Below are positions 1-7,082 of a DNA stretch of 8,858 nucleotides, one piece after another. Both the position numbers and the translations under genes were made by a program. The stretch is from an uncultured Fidelibacterota bacterium. GTDB taxonomy: Bacteria; Fidelibacterota; Fidelibacteria; Fidelibacterales; Fidelibacteraceae. The stretch spans positions 1-8,858 of the forward strand of contig CALMFL010000215.1 in the NCBI GenBank assembly GCA_937862595.1. The letters run 5' to 3'. The notes under the pieces were generated by a model, which was not told the origin of the DNA, did no database searches, and worked only from the letters and a program-made list of their open reading frames with translations. How positions within the stretch are numbered: position 1 is the first letter of the stretch; every line of letters begins with the position of its first letter.

Positions 1-839
1 CCGGCGATACGCTGGTCTATACAAAAGGACGGATCCGTTCCGCGAACGAAGTTCACGTTTCCACTAAGCGGGGACGATATGAGAATATCCCCGTCGCCGT
101 CCTGATCAACCGCGGGTCGGCCTCCGCCTCCGAGATCGTTTCCGGCGCCCTGCAGGACCTTGACCGCGGCCTGATCGTGGGAGAAACGTCTTTCGGGAAA
201 GGCCTCGTTCAGCGCCAGTGGAACATGCGCGACGGATCGGCGGTCCGTGTAACGATCGCACGGTATTTTACTCCCTCCGGACGGCTGATACAACGCCCTT
301 ACGACGACGGGACCGCGCAATATTATGAAGAGCTCTACACCCTTCCGGACAGTGTTTTCAACGATTCGCTGGACAGCCATTTGAATACACGCCCGAAACA
401 TACCACCAAAAGCGGCCGGACCGTTTACGGCGGCGGCGGCATCACCCCGGACATCATTGTGAAACGCAATTTTGACCTGAGTGAAAGCACGATGGACATA
501 TTCAGCAAAAATGTGCGCGTGTTCTTTAAATTCGCTCAAAAATACGCAAGAAAACACCCCGAATTTAAAACCGACCCGGACCGGTTCATTTATGACACCC
601 CCTTCGACGAACAGTTCATTTCCGAATTCCACGCCTTTGCGGCGGAAGAAATCGAAGGTCTGAAAAAAGAGGAGCTTGAAAAGGACCGAGACCACCTGGT
701 CATGCAGATAAAATCCGAAATGGCGAAGATATGGTGGAACAGCAATGCGTATTATGAAGCGCGCCTCCTGTGCGACAATCAATTTGAAGAGGCCCTGGCG
801 TCGATGAAACAGGCACAAAAATTTGTTACAACACATTAA
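1..839 (+). CDS. S41 family C-terminal processing peptidase, C-terminal part (5' end outside window)
   Basis: The reading frame is open from the left edge (first full codon at 3) to TAA at 837-839, giving about 278 visible residues; the N-terminus, including any signal peptide and PDZ domain, is off the window. The S41 core signature GSASASEI lies at about 117-137, followed by VGETSFGKG. The likely catalytic serine is codon 123-125 and the lysine codon 198-200, exactly 25 residues apart as in E. coli Tsp/Prc; an Asp (156-158) sits 11 residues after the Ser, also as in Tsp. A GGGGITPD motif near 430-455 closes the core, and a charged, probably helical C-terminal domain of about 125 residues follows. 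These proteases cleave proteins from their C-termini, usually in the periplasm. The family is confident; the exact subtype and substrates are not known. An internal GTG or ATG start should not be used because homologous sequence continues upstream. Confidence 0.93.
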   Translation, partial: GDTLVYTKGRIRSANEVHVSTKRGRYENIPVAVLINRGSASASEIVSGALQDLDRGLIVGETSFGKGLVQRQWNMRDGSAVRVTIARYFTPSGRLIQRPYDDGTAQYYEELYTLPDSVFNDSLDSHLNTRPKHTTKSGRTVYGGGGITPDIIVKRNFDLSESTMDIFSKNVRVFFKFAQKYARKHPEFKTDPDRFIYDTPFDEQFISEFHAFAAEEIEGLKKEELEKDRDHLVMQIKSEMAKIWWNSNAYYEARLLCDNQFEEALASMKQAQKFVTTH

Positions 840-843
840 TATA

Positions 844-872
844 TTGACTTTAAAGCCCTATTTTCTTAAAAT
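844..872 (+). promoter_or_regulatory. Candidate sigma70-like promoter for the exbB-exbD-exbD-tonB operon
   Basis: TTGACT at 844-849 and TAAAAT at 867-872 are separated by exactly 17 nt. They lie just after the protease stop codon (839) and give a predicted start near 879, about 40 nt before the exbB ATG. This suggests the Ton operon has its own promoter rather than depending only on read-through from the protease gene. No hairpin terminator is visible between the two genes, so read-through may also occur. Confidence 0.6.
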
Positions 873-906
873 GATCTGTTGTACACGAAATTAAAACCGA
901 TAATTT

Positions 907-911
907 GGAGG
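907..911 (+). promoter_or_regulatory. Ribosome binding site deciding the exbB start
   Basis: GGAGG at 907-911 lies 8 nt before ATG 920. A possible TTG start at 905 in the same frame overlaps this Shine-Dalgarno sequence, so ATG 920 is chosen. Confidence 0.8.
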
Positions 912-919
912 TCGAATTT

Positions 920-1534
920 ATGGTAAAGCTCTTTTTAGATGGCGGTCCTTTCATGTGGCCCATTCTGATCGTATTCATCGTTGGTCTGATAATTGTATTT
1001 GAGCGTTTATATGCCTTGATCACAATTACGTCAAAAACCAAAGCTTTCACAAAAACAATCAAAGAAACGCTGCGGGAAGAAGGCATCCCCGGCGCGATCG
1101 CGGCATGCGAGGACTCAACGAGTCCGATCGCCGTAATGTTCGCCGAAACGCTTCGTCATTTTGACAAGGGTTTCGCGAAGATGGAAAAGACGCTTGATAC
1201 GGTCGGTTCACTGGAAATGACATTCCTTGAAAAAAACCAGATCTGGCTCTCCACGGTCATCGTGATCGCCCCGATGCTCGGGTTTACCGGAACCGTTTCC
1301 GGTATGGTCACGGCGTTCCAGGATATTGCCGCTTCAAACGACATGTCCCCCGCCGTTGTGGCCGTGGGTATTTCCGAGGCGCTGCTTACCACGCTTTTCG
1401 GTCTGGTCGTTGCGATGATCATACAGGTGTTTCAAAACTTTTTCTTATTCCAGATAGACAATCTTGTTATCGACATGGAAAGGAGCTCGCTGGATCTTCT
1501 TGATGATCTGGAAAGCAAGAATTTTAAGAAATAA
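920..1534 (+). CDS. exbB: MotA/TolQ/ExbB proton channel family protein (ExbB)
   Basis: A 204-residue inner-membrane protein, the proton-channel pentamer subunit that with ExbD energises TonB. Three membrane segments are readable: about 12-34 (FMWPILIVFIVGLIIVF), 108-131 and 152-177. The signature GFTGTVSGM is at 121-129, and GISEALLTT contains Glu153. Thr125, Glu153 and Thr158 have the same mutual spacing (28 and 5 residues) as Thr148, Glu176 and Thr181 of E. coli ExbB, the polar residues lining the channel, so it should be functional. The cytoplasmic stretch between TM1 and TM2 is about 75 residues. The start is ATG 920, preceded by GGAGG. It is the first gene of a four-gene operon with exbD 19 nt downstream. 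MotA or TolQ are alternatives within the family, but the two ExbD genes and TonB directly downstream favour ExbB. Confidence 0.92.
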   Translation: MVKLFLDGGPFMWPILIVFIVGLIIVFERLYALITITSKTKAFTKTIKETLREEGIPGAIAACEDSTSPIAVMFAETLRHFDKGFAKMEKTLDTVGSLEMTFLEKNQIWLSTVIVIAPMLGFTGTVSGMVTAFQDIAASNDMSPAVVAVGISEALLTTLFGLVVAMIIQVFQNFFLFQIDNLVIDMERSSLDLLDDLESKNFKK

Positions 1535-1553
1535 TAACAGATAGGAAAATCCC

Positions 1554-1955
1554 ATGTTAGGTAAGAAAAATCGGCAACCTGCAGAGATTCCCAGTTCGTC
1601 AATGTCCGACATTGCGTTTCTGTTATTGATCTTTTTCCTTCTGGTATCCAATGTGGATACCGATAAGGGAATCGGTGTTGTTCTGCCCCCTCCGGGTGAT
1701 TCCGAGATCAAGCTGAACCCGAAGAATATCACGATGGTCCTGGTAAATGCGAAGGGAGACGTTTTGTTCAACGATCAGGTAATTCCCGTTGAACAGGTTT
1801 CGCAGCGCGCCCGTGAGTTGGAATCAATCAATCCCAATATGGTGTTTTCGGTCCAGACCGACCGGAAGACGAAGTATCAGGATTATATTGATGTCGTTGA
1901 TCAGCTGACCGCTGCCAACGTAAAAAAACTGGCATTGATCGGTACGCAGCAGTAG
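1554..1955 (+). CDS. exbD: Biopolymer transporter ExbD, first paralogue
   Basis: A 133-residue ExbD/TolR family protein. A short cytoplasmic tail leads to SMSDIAFLLLIFFLLV at about 16-31, the single membrane helix; Asp19 is the family's proton-carrying aspartate (Asp25 in E. coli ExbD). The rest is a periplasmic domain with the typical ITMVLVNAKGDVLFND strand and the KYQDYIDVVDQL helix near the end. The start ATG 1554 follows an AGGAA-type ribosome site at about 1543-1548. The gene lies 19 nt after exbB and 8 nt before the second exbD. With ExbB and TonB it should form the proton-motive-force-driven energiser of outer-membrane import. TolR is the alternative name, but no tolA, tolB or pal is present. 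Confidence 0.9.
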   Translation: MLGKKNRQPAEIPSSSMSDIAFLLLIFFLLVSNVDTDKGIGVVLPPPGDSEIKLNPKNITMVLVNAKGDVLFNDQVIPVEQVSQRARELESINPNMVFSVQTDRKTKYQDYIDVVDQLTAANVKKLALIGTQQ

Positions 1956-1963
1956 GAGGCGGC

Positions 1964-2371
1964 ATGGCAATCAAGAAAAAATCAAAAGCGAAAACCGGCA
2001 TTCCAACGGCATCAATGTCCGATATTATTTTCATGCTCCTGATCTTTTTTATGGCGGCAACGACCCTGAAGACCGTTGAAGGGCTGAAAGTAAGCCTTCC
2101 CCGGGCGCGGTCCATTGCCAAGCTTGACACCCCCAAACAATCGGTGCTTTACGTGTTCATCGACCGGACGGGCCGCATCAGCATTCAGGACAAACTGCTG
2201 AATGCCGAAGAAGTGACCGGTGTGATCTATCCCCTTCGCAGAAGCGACAACCTGCTCACGATTTCCCTGCGTGCCGACCAGGAAACACAAATGGGCATCG
2301 TTTCGGATGTTCAGAACCAGCTGCGGGATGCGAGTGCGCTAAAAGTGAACTATTCGGCGAAACCCAAATAG
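1964..2371 (+). CDS. exbD: Biopolymer transporter ExbD, second paralogue
   Basis: A 135-residue ExbD/TolR protein, clearly related to the preceding gene but divergent outside the membrane segment. A lysine-rich start (KKKSKAK) is followed by SMSDIIFMLLIFFMAAT at about 17-33, with the conserved aspartate at Asp20. The periplasmic domain has VLYVFIDRTGRISIQD in the middle and ends in ALKVNYSA, a pattern typical of FCB-group ExbD proteins. A perfect AGGAGG at 1954-1959 overlaps the stop codon of the first exbD (1953-1955), so the two are probably translationally coupled. Since ExbD works as a dimer inside the ExbB pentamer, two paralogues might form a heterodimer; that is inference. Confidence 0.9.
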   Translation: MAIKKKSKAKTGIPTASMSDIIFMLLIFFMAATTLKTVEGLKVSLPRARSIAKLDTPKQSVLYVFIDRTGRISIQDKLLNAEEVTGVIYPLRRSDNLLTISLRADQETQMGIVSDVQNQLRDASALKVNYSAKPK

Positions 2372-2390
2372 GCAGAACAGGAGAAGAACC

Positions 2391-3047
2391 ATGTCAGCTA
2401 AACAATTTGAACGATTTAAAGCGCGATCCGCCTTCATTACCGAAGTCGCGACCGTTCTTGTACTGGCGTTGATTGTTTTGTTCGTCTATTTATTTCCGAG
2501 ATTTGAACGCAATGTGAAGATCGAAAAGGAAACGGTCATTGAGTTCATTCAGTCTGCGGACGTTCCGCAGGTTGAACTTCAGCAAATGCAGGTGCCCCAA
2601 CAGCGCCCGTCAATACCGGTCATCAGCGAGGATGAGGAAATATCGGAGGACTTTACCATTGACGATATGGATTTTGACGACTACGAAGCGATCGACGCGC
2701 CCCCTCCTCCGCCCGGCGACGGAAGCGGCGGAATCGTGGTCGAATTCATTGCCTATGATGAAGCGCCTCAACCGATCGGCGGACAGGCTGCGATTTCCCG
2801 CAACACCATCTATCCCGAGATCGCAAAGGAAGCCGGCATAGAGGGGCAGGTCGTCGTTCAGGCTTTTATCAACGACCAGGGAACGGTGGAGCATTGTCTG
2901 ATCCTCAAGGGCATGCCCGGCACGGGCCTGGATGAAGCCGCGATCAACGCGATCAAAAAAACAAAATTCAAACCCGCAAAACAGCGTGACCGCAATGTGG
3001 GCGTGTGGATCTCCATTCCGGTCACATTTAAACTGAACACAAAATAA
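2391..3047 (+). CDS. tonB: Energy transducer TonB
   Basis: A 218-residue protein with TonB architecture: a cytoplasmic N-terminus, one membrane helix at about 16-36 (ITEVATVLVLALIVLFVYLF), a periplasmic linker, and a TonB C-terminal domain at about 128-216. The domain shows the usual NTIYPEIAKEAGIEGQVVV, then LDEAAINAIKKTKFKPA and VWISIPVTFKL. TonB carries energy from ExbB/ExbD to TonB-dependent outer-membrane receptors by binding their TonB box. The linker is unusual: instead of a long Pro-Lys/Pro-Glu rod there is a strongly acidic stretch (about 79-103, many Asp and Glu) ending in five prolines (104-108). A CAGGAGAAG ribosome site precedes ATG 2391. It is the last gene of the operon, 19 nt after exbD, and is followed by a terminator. 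Which receptors it serves cannot be told from this window. Confidence 0.92.
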   Translation: MSAKQFERFKARSAFITEVATVLVLALIVLFVYLFPRFERNVKIEKETVIEFIQSADVPQVELQQMQVPQQRPSIPVISEDEEISEDFTIDDMDFDDYEAIDAPPPPPGDGSGGIVVEFIAYDEAPQPIGGQAAISRNTIYPEIAKEAGIEGQVVVQAFINDQGTVEHCLILKGMPGTGLDEAAINAIKKTKFKPAKQRDRNVGVWISIPVTFKLNTK

Positions 3048-3056
3048 TCGACCATC

Positions 3057-3101
3057 AAAACCTGCGGCACTATCGAAAAATCGTATTGGCGCAGGTTTTT
3101 T
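3057..3101 (+). terminator. Rho-independent terminator of the Ton operon
   Basis: AAAACCTGCG (3057-3066) and CGCAGGTTTT (3090-3099) form a perfect 10-bp stem that runs into a T6 tract (3096-3101). The 23-nt loop holds a small inner hairpin (CGA-AAAA-TCG). It starts 9 nt after the tonB stop and lies 50 nt before glgA, so it separates the two units. Confidence 0.75.
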
Positions 3102-3140
3102 CTTTATCTTAAGTAATGATAGCGTGCAAGGATAAAAGGA

Positions 3141-3145
3141 AAGGA
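3141..3145 (+). promoter_or_regulatory. Ribosome binding site deciding the glgA start
   Basis: AAGGA at 3141-3145 lies 6 nt before ATG 3152. An in-frame ATG at 3116 would add 12 polar residues but has no ribosome site and almost abuts the Ton terminator, so 3152 is preferred. Confidence 0.65.
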
Positions 3146-3151
3146 TTGAAA

Positions 3152-4630
3152 ATGGAAAACACCTACACGATTCTTTTCGTTGTCTCGGAAAGCGTCCCCT
3201 TCGCCAAGACGGGCGGACTGGCGGATGTTGCGGGCGCACTTCCCAAGACGCTGGCAAAAAGAGGCCACAACGTTATGGTCGTCATGCCCTATTACGCCTC
3301 GATACCCCGCGAGCTGCTCGCTTCGGATGAAGCCCCTTTTTCCATGAACGTATGGATGGGAGATAAAGAAGAATGGTGTTTGGTGCACACGAAAAAGATC
3401 ACGAAAAATCTCAGCTACTATTTCATCGACTTCCAAAATTACTTTTTCCGCGAAGGCCTTTACCACAATGCCGCCATGCAGGATTATCTGGACAACCCCA
3501 AGCGTTTTGCCTTTCTTTCCCAGGCGGCCATGTACCTGTGCAAGACCCTTCAGAAGAAGATCGACATCGTGCACGCCCACGACTGGCAGACCGCGCCGGC
3601 CCTGGCCTACTTAAAGACCTGGCATGCGGATTGCCCGTATCTGGGAAACGCGGCCGGCGTTCTGACCATTCACAACATCGGCTATCAGGGAAAATATTCC
3701 CGGGAGAGCTATTCCTATCTGGGCTTCCGGAACGAGGATTTCAGGCAGGAGATCTTTGAGGATTACGGGGGCATCAATCTGCTGAAAGGCGGGATATATT
3801 TTGCCGACATGGTCAACACCGTAAGCCCCACCTATGCCAACGAGACCCTGACCCCCGGGCATTCGCACGGACTGGACCACTTTCTGAAGCAAAAGGGCGA
3901 TCAATACATCGGCATCCTGAACGGCGTGGATTACTCGGAATGGGATCCCGCGAGCGATAAGCTTATTCCCCGAAAATACAGCGCAAAGAACATTGCCGGA
4001 AAGAAAATCTGCAAAGAGCAGCTCCAGCATTATTTTGGACTCTACGAACAGGACTGCATTCCCCTTATCGGCATGGTCAGCCGGATGGCATCTCAAAAAG
4101 GCCATTATCTGCTGGCGGACAGCATTGAAGCCATCGTGAACAACATGCAGGTCCAGTTCGCCATCCTGGGATCGGGAGACAAGGAACTGGAAGATTATTT
4201 TGCATCCCTGAACGAAAAATACCCCGGCCTGATCGGCGTGCGGATCGGCTATGACAACGCGCTGGCGCACCAGATCGAAGCCGGCTCGGACTTTTTTATC
4301 ATGCCCTCTCTGTATGAGCCCTGCGGACTGAATCAGATCTATTCTTTGCGATACGGAACGCTTCCCATTGTCCGCGCCACCGGCGGCCTGGACGACACGG
4401 TCGAGCAGTACGATGAATCCACGGGCGAGGGAACGGGGTTTAAATTTTACGACGCCACCTCCCGCGCGATCTACGATACGGTGGGATGGGCCGTATCCAC
4501 CTGGTACGACCGGCAGGAACACTACAGGCAGATGCAGGCCGCGGCCATGAAACGGTCCTTTTCCTGGGACGAAAGCGCGGCGCGCTATGAAGCCGCCTAT
4601 GAACGCGCCCTTGAGATCAGGCGGTCTTAA
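3152..4630 (+). CDS. glgA: Glycogen synthase GlgA (ADP-glucose type, GT5 family)
   Basis: A 492-residue GT-B fold glycosyltransferase close to the usual GlgA length (about 480). It transfers glucose from ADP-glucose to the non-reducing end of alpha-1,4-glucan in the cytoplasm. The N-terminal domain has the nucleotide-sugar loop KTGGLADVAGALP (Lys19), HAHDWQTAPAL (141-151) and TIHNIGYQG; NGVDYSEWDP marks the end of the N-domain. The C-terminal domain has SRMASQKG (Arg311 and Lys316, matching Arg300/Lys305 of the E. coli enzyme), GSGDKELE, and YEPCGLNQIYSLRYGTLP (Glu389, matching Glu377), followed by TGGLDDTV. All key residues are present. No glgB, glgC or glgP is adjacent, so the gene stands alone here. 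I see no convincing promoter between the Ton terminator and the gene. Its stop codon overlaps that of the convergent transporter gene. Eukaryote-type UDP-glucose use is unlikely given the GT5 motifs. Confidence 0.96.
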   Translation: MENTYTILFVVSESVPFAKTGGLADVAGALPKTLAKRGHNVMVVMPYYASIPRELLASDEAPFSMNVWMGDKEEWCLVHTKKITKNLSYYFIDFQNYFFREGLYHNAAMQDYLDNPKRFAFLSQAAMYLCKTLQKKIDIVHAHDWQTAPALAYLKTWHADCPYLGNAAGVLTIHNIGYQGKYSRESYSYLGFRNEDFRQEIFEDYGGINLLKGGIYFADMVNTVSPTYANETLTPGHSHGLDHFLKQKGDQYIGILNGVDYSEWDPASDKLIPRKYSAKNIAGKKICKEQLQHYFGLYEQDCIPLIGMVSRMASQKGHYLLADSIEAIVNNMQVQFAILGSGDKELEDYFASLNEKYPGLIGVRIGYDNALAHQIEAGSDFFIMPSLYEPCGLNQIYSLRYGTLPIVRATGGLDDTVEQYDESTGEGTGFKFYDATSRAIYDTVGWAVSTWYDRQEHYRQMQAAAMKRSFSWDESAARYEAAYERALEIRRS

Positions 4631-5907
4631 GCGGGCCCTCCCGGCAGCGAGCCTTTTTCCTTCATTTCCCGCTTATATTCTTTGACGAGCAGCAGATAGG
4701 TGAAGGTGCCGAAGCTGTAGAGGATCGCCGTAATAATGAAAATTTTGTAATACGGAAGCTGCAATTCGCGCAGCAGCTGAAAAAACTTTGCGCTGATAAA
4801 CCACGAAGCATTCCACAGACCGGTCTCGATCGCCGAGATCAGCTCGCGGTTTTGGGGCCCCACATATTTCATCACCAGCTCGCTGGTGATCGGCGACGCC
4901 ATGTTCATGAGCGGCTGACGAATGATGAACGCACCCGCGGCAAACCACAGGGCAAACCCCAGGTGGCTGTACAGCTCCGTTGACGCGAGCAGCAAAAGGA
5001 ACAGAATGGCCGTGAACTGCGTGATCGCAATGGACAAGCCGTAACCCAGCTTTCTGCGGAAGATCGGCGTGATCATTCCTCCGAGAAAAACAAGCGCGGC
5101 GGCCACACTTCCCATGAGGGCATACTTATCCGAATCGAGATCATAGACCGAGTTGAAGAAAAGGTTCATAAAGGGAATGGTCAGGCCCGCACCTACCGAG
5201 ATCAGAAAAACAGGCAGCAAACCGCGAAATATTCTGCTCCACTGATATCGCCGCAAATGCCCGAACAGGGACGATCCGGGTTCGGGAGCCGGGGCGCTTT
5301 CTTTTATACGCGAAAAGACAAAGACCGCCGCGCTGCTGAGAAGGATGAACAGCATCAGGATCTCGAACTCCGCCGCATGGAACGCCGGGAAGCGGGCGGC
5401 CGCGGAATACAAAAGATTGATCAGGAGCCCCGAAACGATCGTGGCGAGGCTCCACACCGCAAAATTAAGCGCAATGCTCTCGCTCAGCGTGTCCTCGTCC
5501 CCGTGGCGCAGGATAAAGGGAAGTGCGGTAACGCCCTCGAGCATGTACCCGATACTCCCGATAAAAAAACACAGCTTGATCAGAACGGTTGCATGAGCGC
5601 CGGCCGCGAACATCATGGCGGCGCCCGAGAGGGGAACGATCAGGGCCCCCGCGATCATGAAGGGCTTCAGGCGGCGGCCCTTGATAATCAGACCGAAGGG
5701 GATGCTGAACAGCAGGATGCTAATGAAGCGGTAGGAAGTAAAATCAGCGATCACGCTGTCCGAATAGCCGTTCTTGCGAAGGTAAATATTCAGGATCAGA
5801 TTGAAGGACGCATTGACAAGCTGCAGCAGAAACGCCCCGGTCACGAGCAATTTGATCGACCGGGGAACGGAAAGATAGCGACGCAGTAAGTGGTGCAGTT
5901 CATTCAT
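4627..5907 (-). CDS. MFS-type membrane transporter, substrate unknown
   Basis: A 426-residue, very hydrophobic protein with about 12 readable membrane segments. The first six lie at about 20-43, 53-75, 82-103, 106-133, 147-168 and 178-202; a polar loop (ESAPAPEPGSS) then splits it into two halves of six, the classic major facilitator layout. The basic loop IIKGRRLKPFM after segment 2 matches the position of MFS motif A in degenerate form. No ligand-specific residue pattern is recognised, so the substrate and direction of transport are open. The ATG at 5907-5905 has no Shine-Dalgarno sequence, unlike every neighbour, but a good promoter ends 6 nt upstream, so the mRNA may be leaderless. It is transcribed towards glgA, and the two stop codons overlap inside CTTAAG (4626-4631). 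It is divergent from argF. No partner gene is visible. Confidence 0.82.
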   Translation of the reverse strand: MNELHHLLRRYLSVPRSIKLLVTGAFLLQLVNASFNLILNIYLRKNGYSDSVIADFTSYRFISILLFSIPFGLIIKGRRLKPFMIAGALIVPLSGAAMMFAAGAHATVLIKLCFFIGSIGYMLEGVTALPFILRHGDEDTLSESIALNFAVWSLATIVSGLLINLLYSAAARFPAFHAAEFEILMLFILLSSAAVFVFSRIKESAPAPEPGSSLFGHLRRYQWSRIFRGLLPVFLISVGAGLTIPFMNLFFNSVYDLDSDKYALMGSVAAALVFLGGMITPIFRRKLGYGLSIAITQFTAILFLLLLASTELYSHLGFALWFAAGAFIIRQPLMNMASPITSELVMKYVGPQNRELISAIETGLWNASWFISAKFFQLLRELQLPYYKIFIITAILYSFGTFTYLLLVKEYKREMKEKGSLPGGPA

Positions 5908-5913
5908 GGGGCG

Positions 5914-5941
5914 AAATTACAAGAATTTTTTTTCAAGTCAA
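5914..5941 (-). promoter_or_regulatory. Candidate promoter of the MFS transporter gene
   Basis: On the minus strand TTGACT (5941-5936) and TAATTT (5919-5914) are 16 nt apart, with an A8 tract inside the spacer. Only 6 nt separate the -10 box from the ATG at 5907, so transcription would begin at or within a base or two of the start codon. Confidence 0.5.
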
Positions 5942-5958
5942 TGCATTGTTTTGCCGTA

Positions 5959-5979
5959 CGTGAAAAAAACGGATTCACG
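5959..5979. repeat. Small inverted repeat between the divergent promoters
   Basis: CGTGAA (5959-5964) and TTCACG (5974-5979) form a 6-bp inverted repeat with a 9-nt spacer. It lies between the -35 boxes of the divergent transporter and argF promoters, where a regulator of either gene could bind. The repeat is short enough to be chance. Confidence 0.3.
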
Positions 5980-5989
5980 ATTTCTCTGT

Positions 5990-6018
5990 TTTACAAAGCG
6001 GGAGCTTCTGCGTATATT
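5990..6018 (+). promoter_or_regulatory. Candidate sigma70-like promoter of argF
   Basis: TTTACA (5990-5995) and TATATT (6013-6018) are exactly 17 nt apart, predicting a start near 6025 and a 5' leader of about 23 nt. The -10 box overlaps a 6-bp inverted repeat, ATATTA-N5-TAATAT (6014-6030), which could be an operator. It is AT-rich like ArgR sites but does not match the known ARG box well. Confidence 0.6.
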
Positions 6019-6034
6019 AGCGCATAATATGTAT

Positions 6035-6040
6035 GGAGGA
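6035..6040 (+). promoter_or_regulatory. Ribosome binding site deciding the argF start
   Basis: GGAGGA at 6035-6040 lies 7 nt before ATG 6048. An upstream in-frame ATG at 6033 overlaps this site and has no ribosome site of its own, so 6048 is chosen. Confidence 0.85.
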
Positions 6041-6047
6041 TACGCAC

Positions 6048-7043
6048 ATGAGCATTAATTTGAAAGGCCGGCACTTTTTAACCCTGCTGGATTTCACGCC
6101 GGAAGAGATCCATTATCTGATCGAACTGTCCGAACAGGTAAAGAAAGAAAAAAAGGAAGGCGTTTTTCCCCGCCGCCTGGAACATAAAAACATCGCATTG
6201 CTTTTTGAAAAGAATTCCACCCGGACCCGCTGCGCCTTCACGGTTGCCGCCGTAGACGAAGGTGCGCATCCCGAATTTCTGGGAAAGAACGACGTTCAGT
6301 TCGGCAAGAAAGAAAGCGTCGCCGACACGGCGCGCGTTCTCGGCAGAATGTTCGACGGCATCCAATTCCGCGGTTTCAAACACGAAACGGTGGAGATCCT
6401 GGCGCAGCACGCCGGCGTGCCCGTCTGGAACGGTCTGACCGATTCCTATCACCCCACCCAGATCCTGGCGGATTTTCTTACCGTCAAGGAACAGCGGGGG
6501 CATTTGAAAGGGATCGTTTTCAGCTACGTTGGAGACGGACGCAACAACATGGCGAACTCTTTAATGATCGGCGCCGCAAAAATGGGAATGGATTTCCGCA
6601 TTGTTGCTCCGAAAAGTCTGTTTCCGGATACCGCACTGGTCCGCACCGCAACGGAAATTGCGGAAAAAACCGGCGGGAGCATTTTGCTTACCGACCATAT
6701 TGAAGAGGGCGTACGGAACGCCGATGTCATTTATACGGATGTCTGGGTTTCCATGGGAGAAGAAGCGCAGTTCGAAGAGCGGATCAAGCTCTTATTGCCC
6801 TACCAGGTCAACACGAAAATGATGGCACTTACCGGCAAGCCGGATACGATCTTCCTTCATTGTCTGCCCGCATTCCACGACACGCTTACCGACGTGGGTG
6901 CGGATATCAACAAACGTTTCGGCCTGACGGCGATGGAAGTGACGAATTGCGTTTTTGAATCAGCGAACAGCAAGGTCTGGGATGAAGCGGAAAACCGCAT
7001 GCACACGATCAAAGCGGTCATGATCGCCACACTTGCCGATTAG
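6048..7043 (+). CDS. argF: Ornithine carbamoyltransferase
   Basis: A 331-residue protein of the usual OTCase length that makes citrulline from ornithine and carbamoyl phosphate in the cytoplasm, the sixth step of arginine synthesis. The carbamoyl-phosphate loop FEKNSTRTR has Ser57-Arg61 in place. KKESVADTARVLGRMFDGIQFRG follows, then HPTQ (135-138). The ornithine side has DVWVSMG (Asp231, Ser235-Gly237), which distinguishes OTCase from aspartate carbamoyltransferase, and HCLPAFHD with the catalytic Cys272. The C-terminal helix has the typical ENRMHTIKAVM. All expected residues are present, and the SMG motif argues against the N-acetyl/N-succinyl-ornithine variants. It stands alone with its own promoter and terminator; no arc genes (arcA, arcC) are adjacent, so a biosynthetic argF is more likely than a catabolic arcB. 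Confidence 0.95.
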   Translation: MSINLKGRHFLTLLDFTPEEIHYLIELSEQVKKEKKEGVFPRRLEHKNIALLFEKNSTRTRCAFTVAAVDEGAHPEFLGKNDVQFGKKESVADTARVLGRMFDGIQFRGFKHETVEILAQHAGVPVWNGLTDSYHPTQILADFLTVKEQRGHLKGIVFSYVGDGRNNMANSLMIGAAKMGMDFRIVAPKSLFPDTALVRTATEIAEKTGGSILLTDHIEEGVRNADVIYTDVWVSMGEEAQFEERIKLLLPYQVNTKMMALTGKPDTIFLHCLPAFHDTLTDVGADINKRFGLTAMEVTNCVFESANSKVWDEAENRMHTIKAVMIATLAD

Positions 7044-7082
7044 AACGCACTCAGGTTAAAAACAAACATACAGGATATGCAA

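Noticed and set aside
905..919. Upstream TTG start for exbB
   Set aside because: It overlaps the strong GGAGG ribosome site that serves ATG 920, and the added residues are not conserved-looking.
2610..3257. A 215-codon open frame on the minus strand across tonB and the start of glgA
   Set aside because: It runs through the Ton terminator and both well-supported plus-strand genes, and its translation has no protein-family features.
3611..4522. A 303-codon open frame on the minus strand
   Set aside because: It lies wholly antisense to glgA, whose motifs are complete; its translation shows no recognisable domain and no ribosome site. It is a by-product of GC-rich codon use.
4632..4662. Possible terminator for glgA inside the transporter gene (GGC-AGCGA-GCC followed by T5)
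   Set aside because: The stem is only 3 bp and the sequence is coding on the other strand; too weak to call.
5257..5889. A 210-codon open frame on the plus strand
   Set aside because: It is antisense to the MFS transporter, gives a highly charged low-complexity product and has no recognisable motif.
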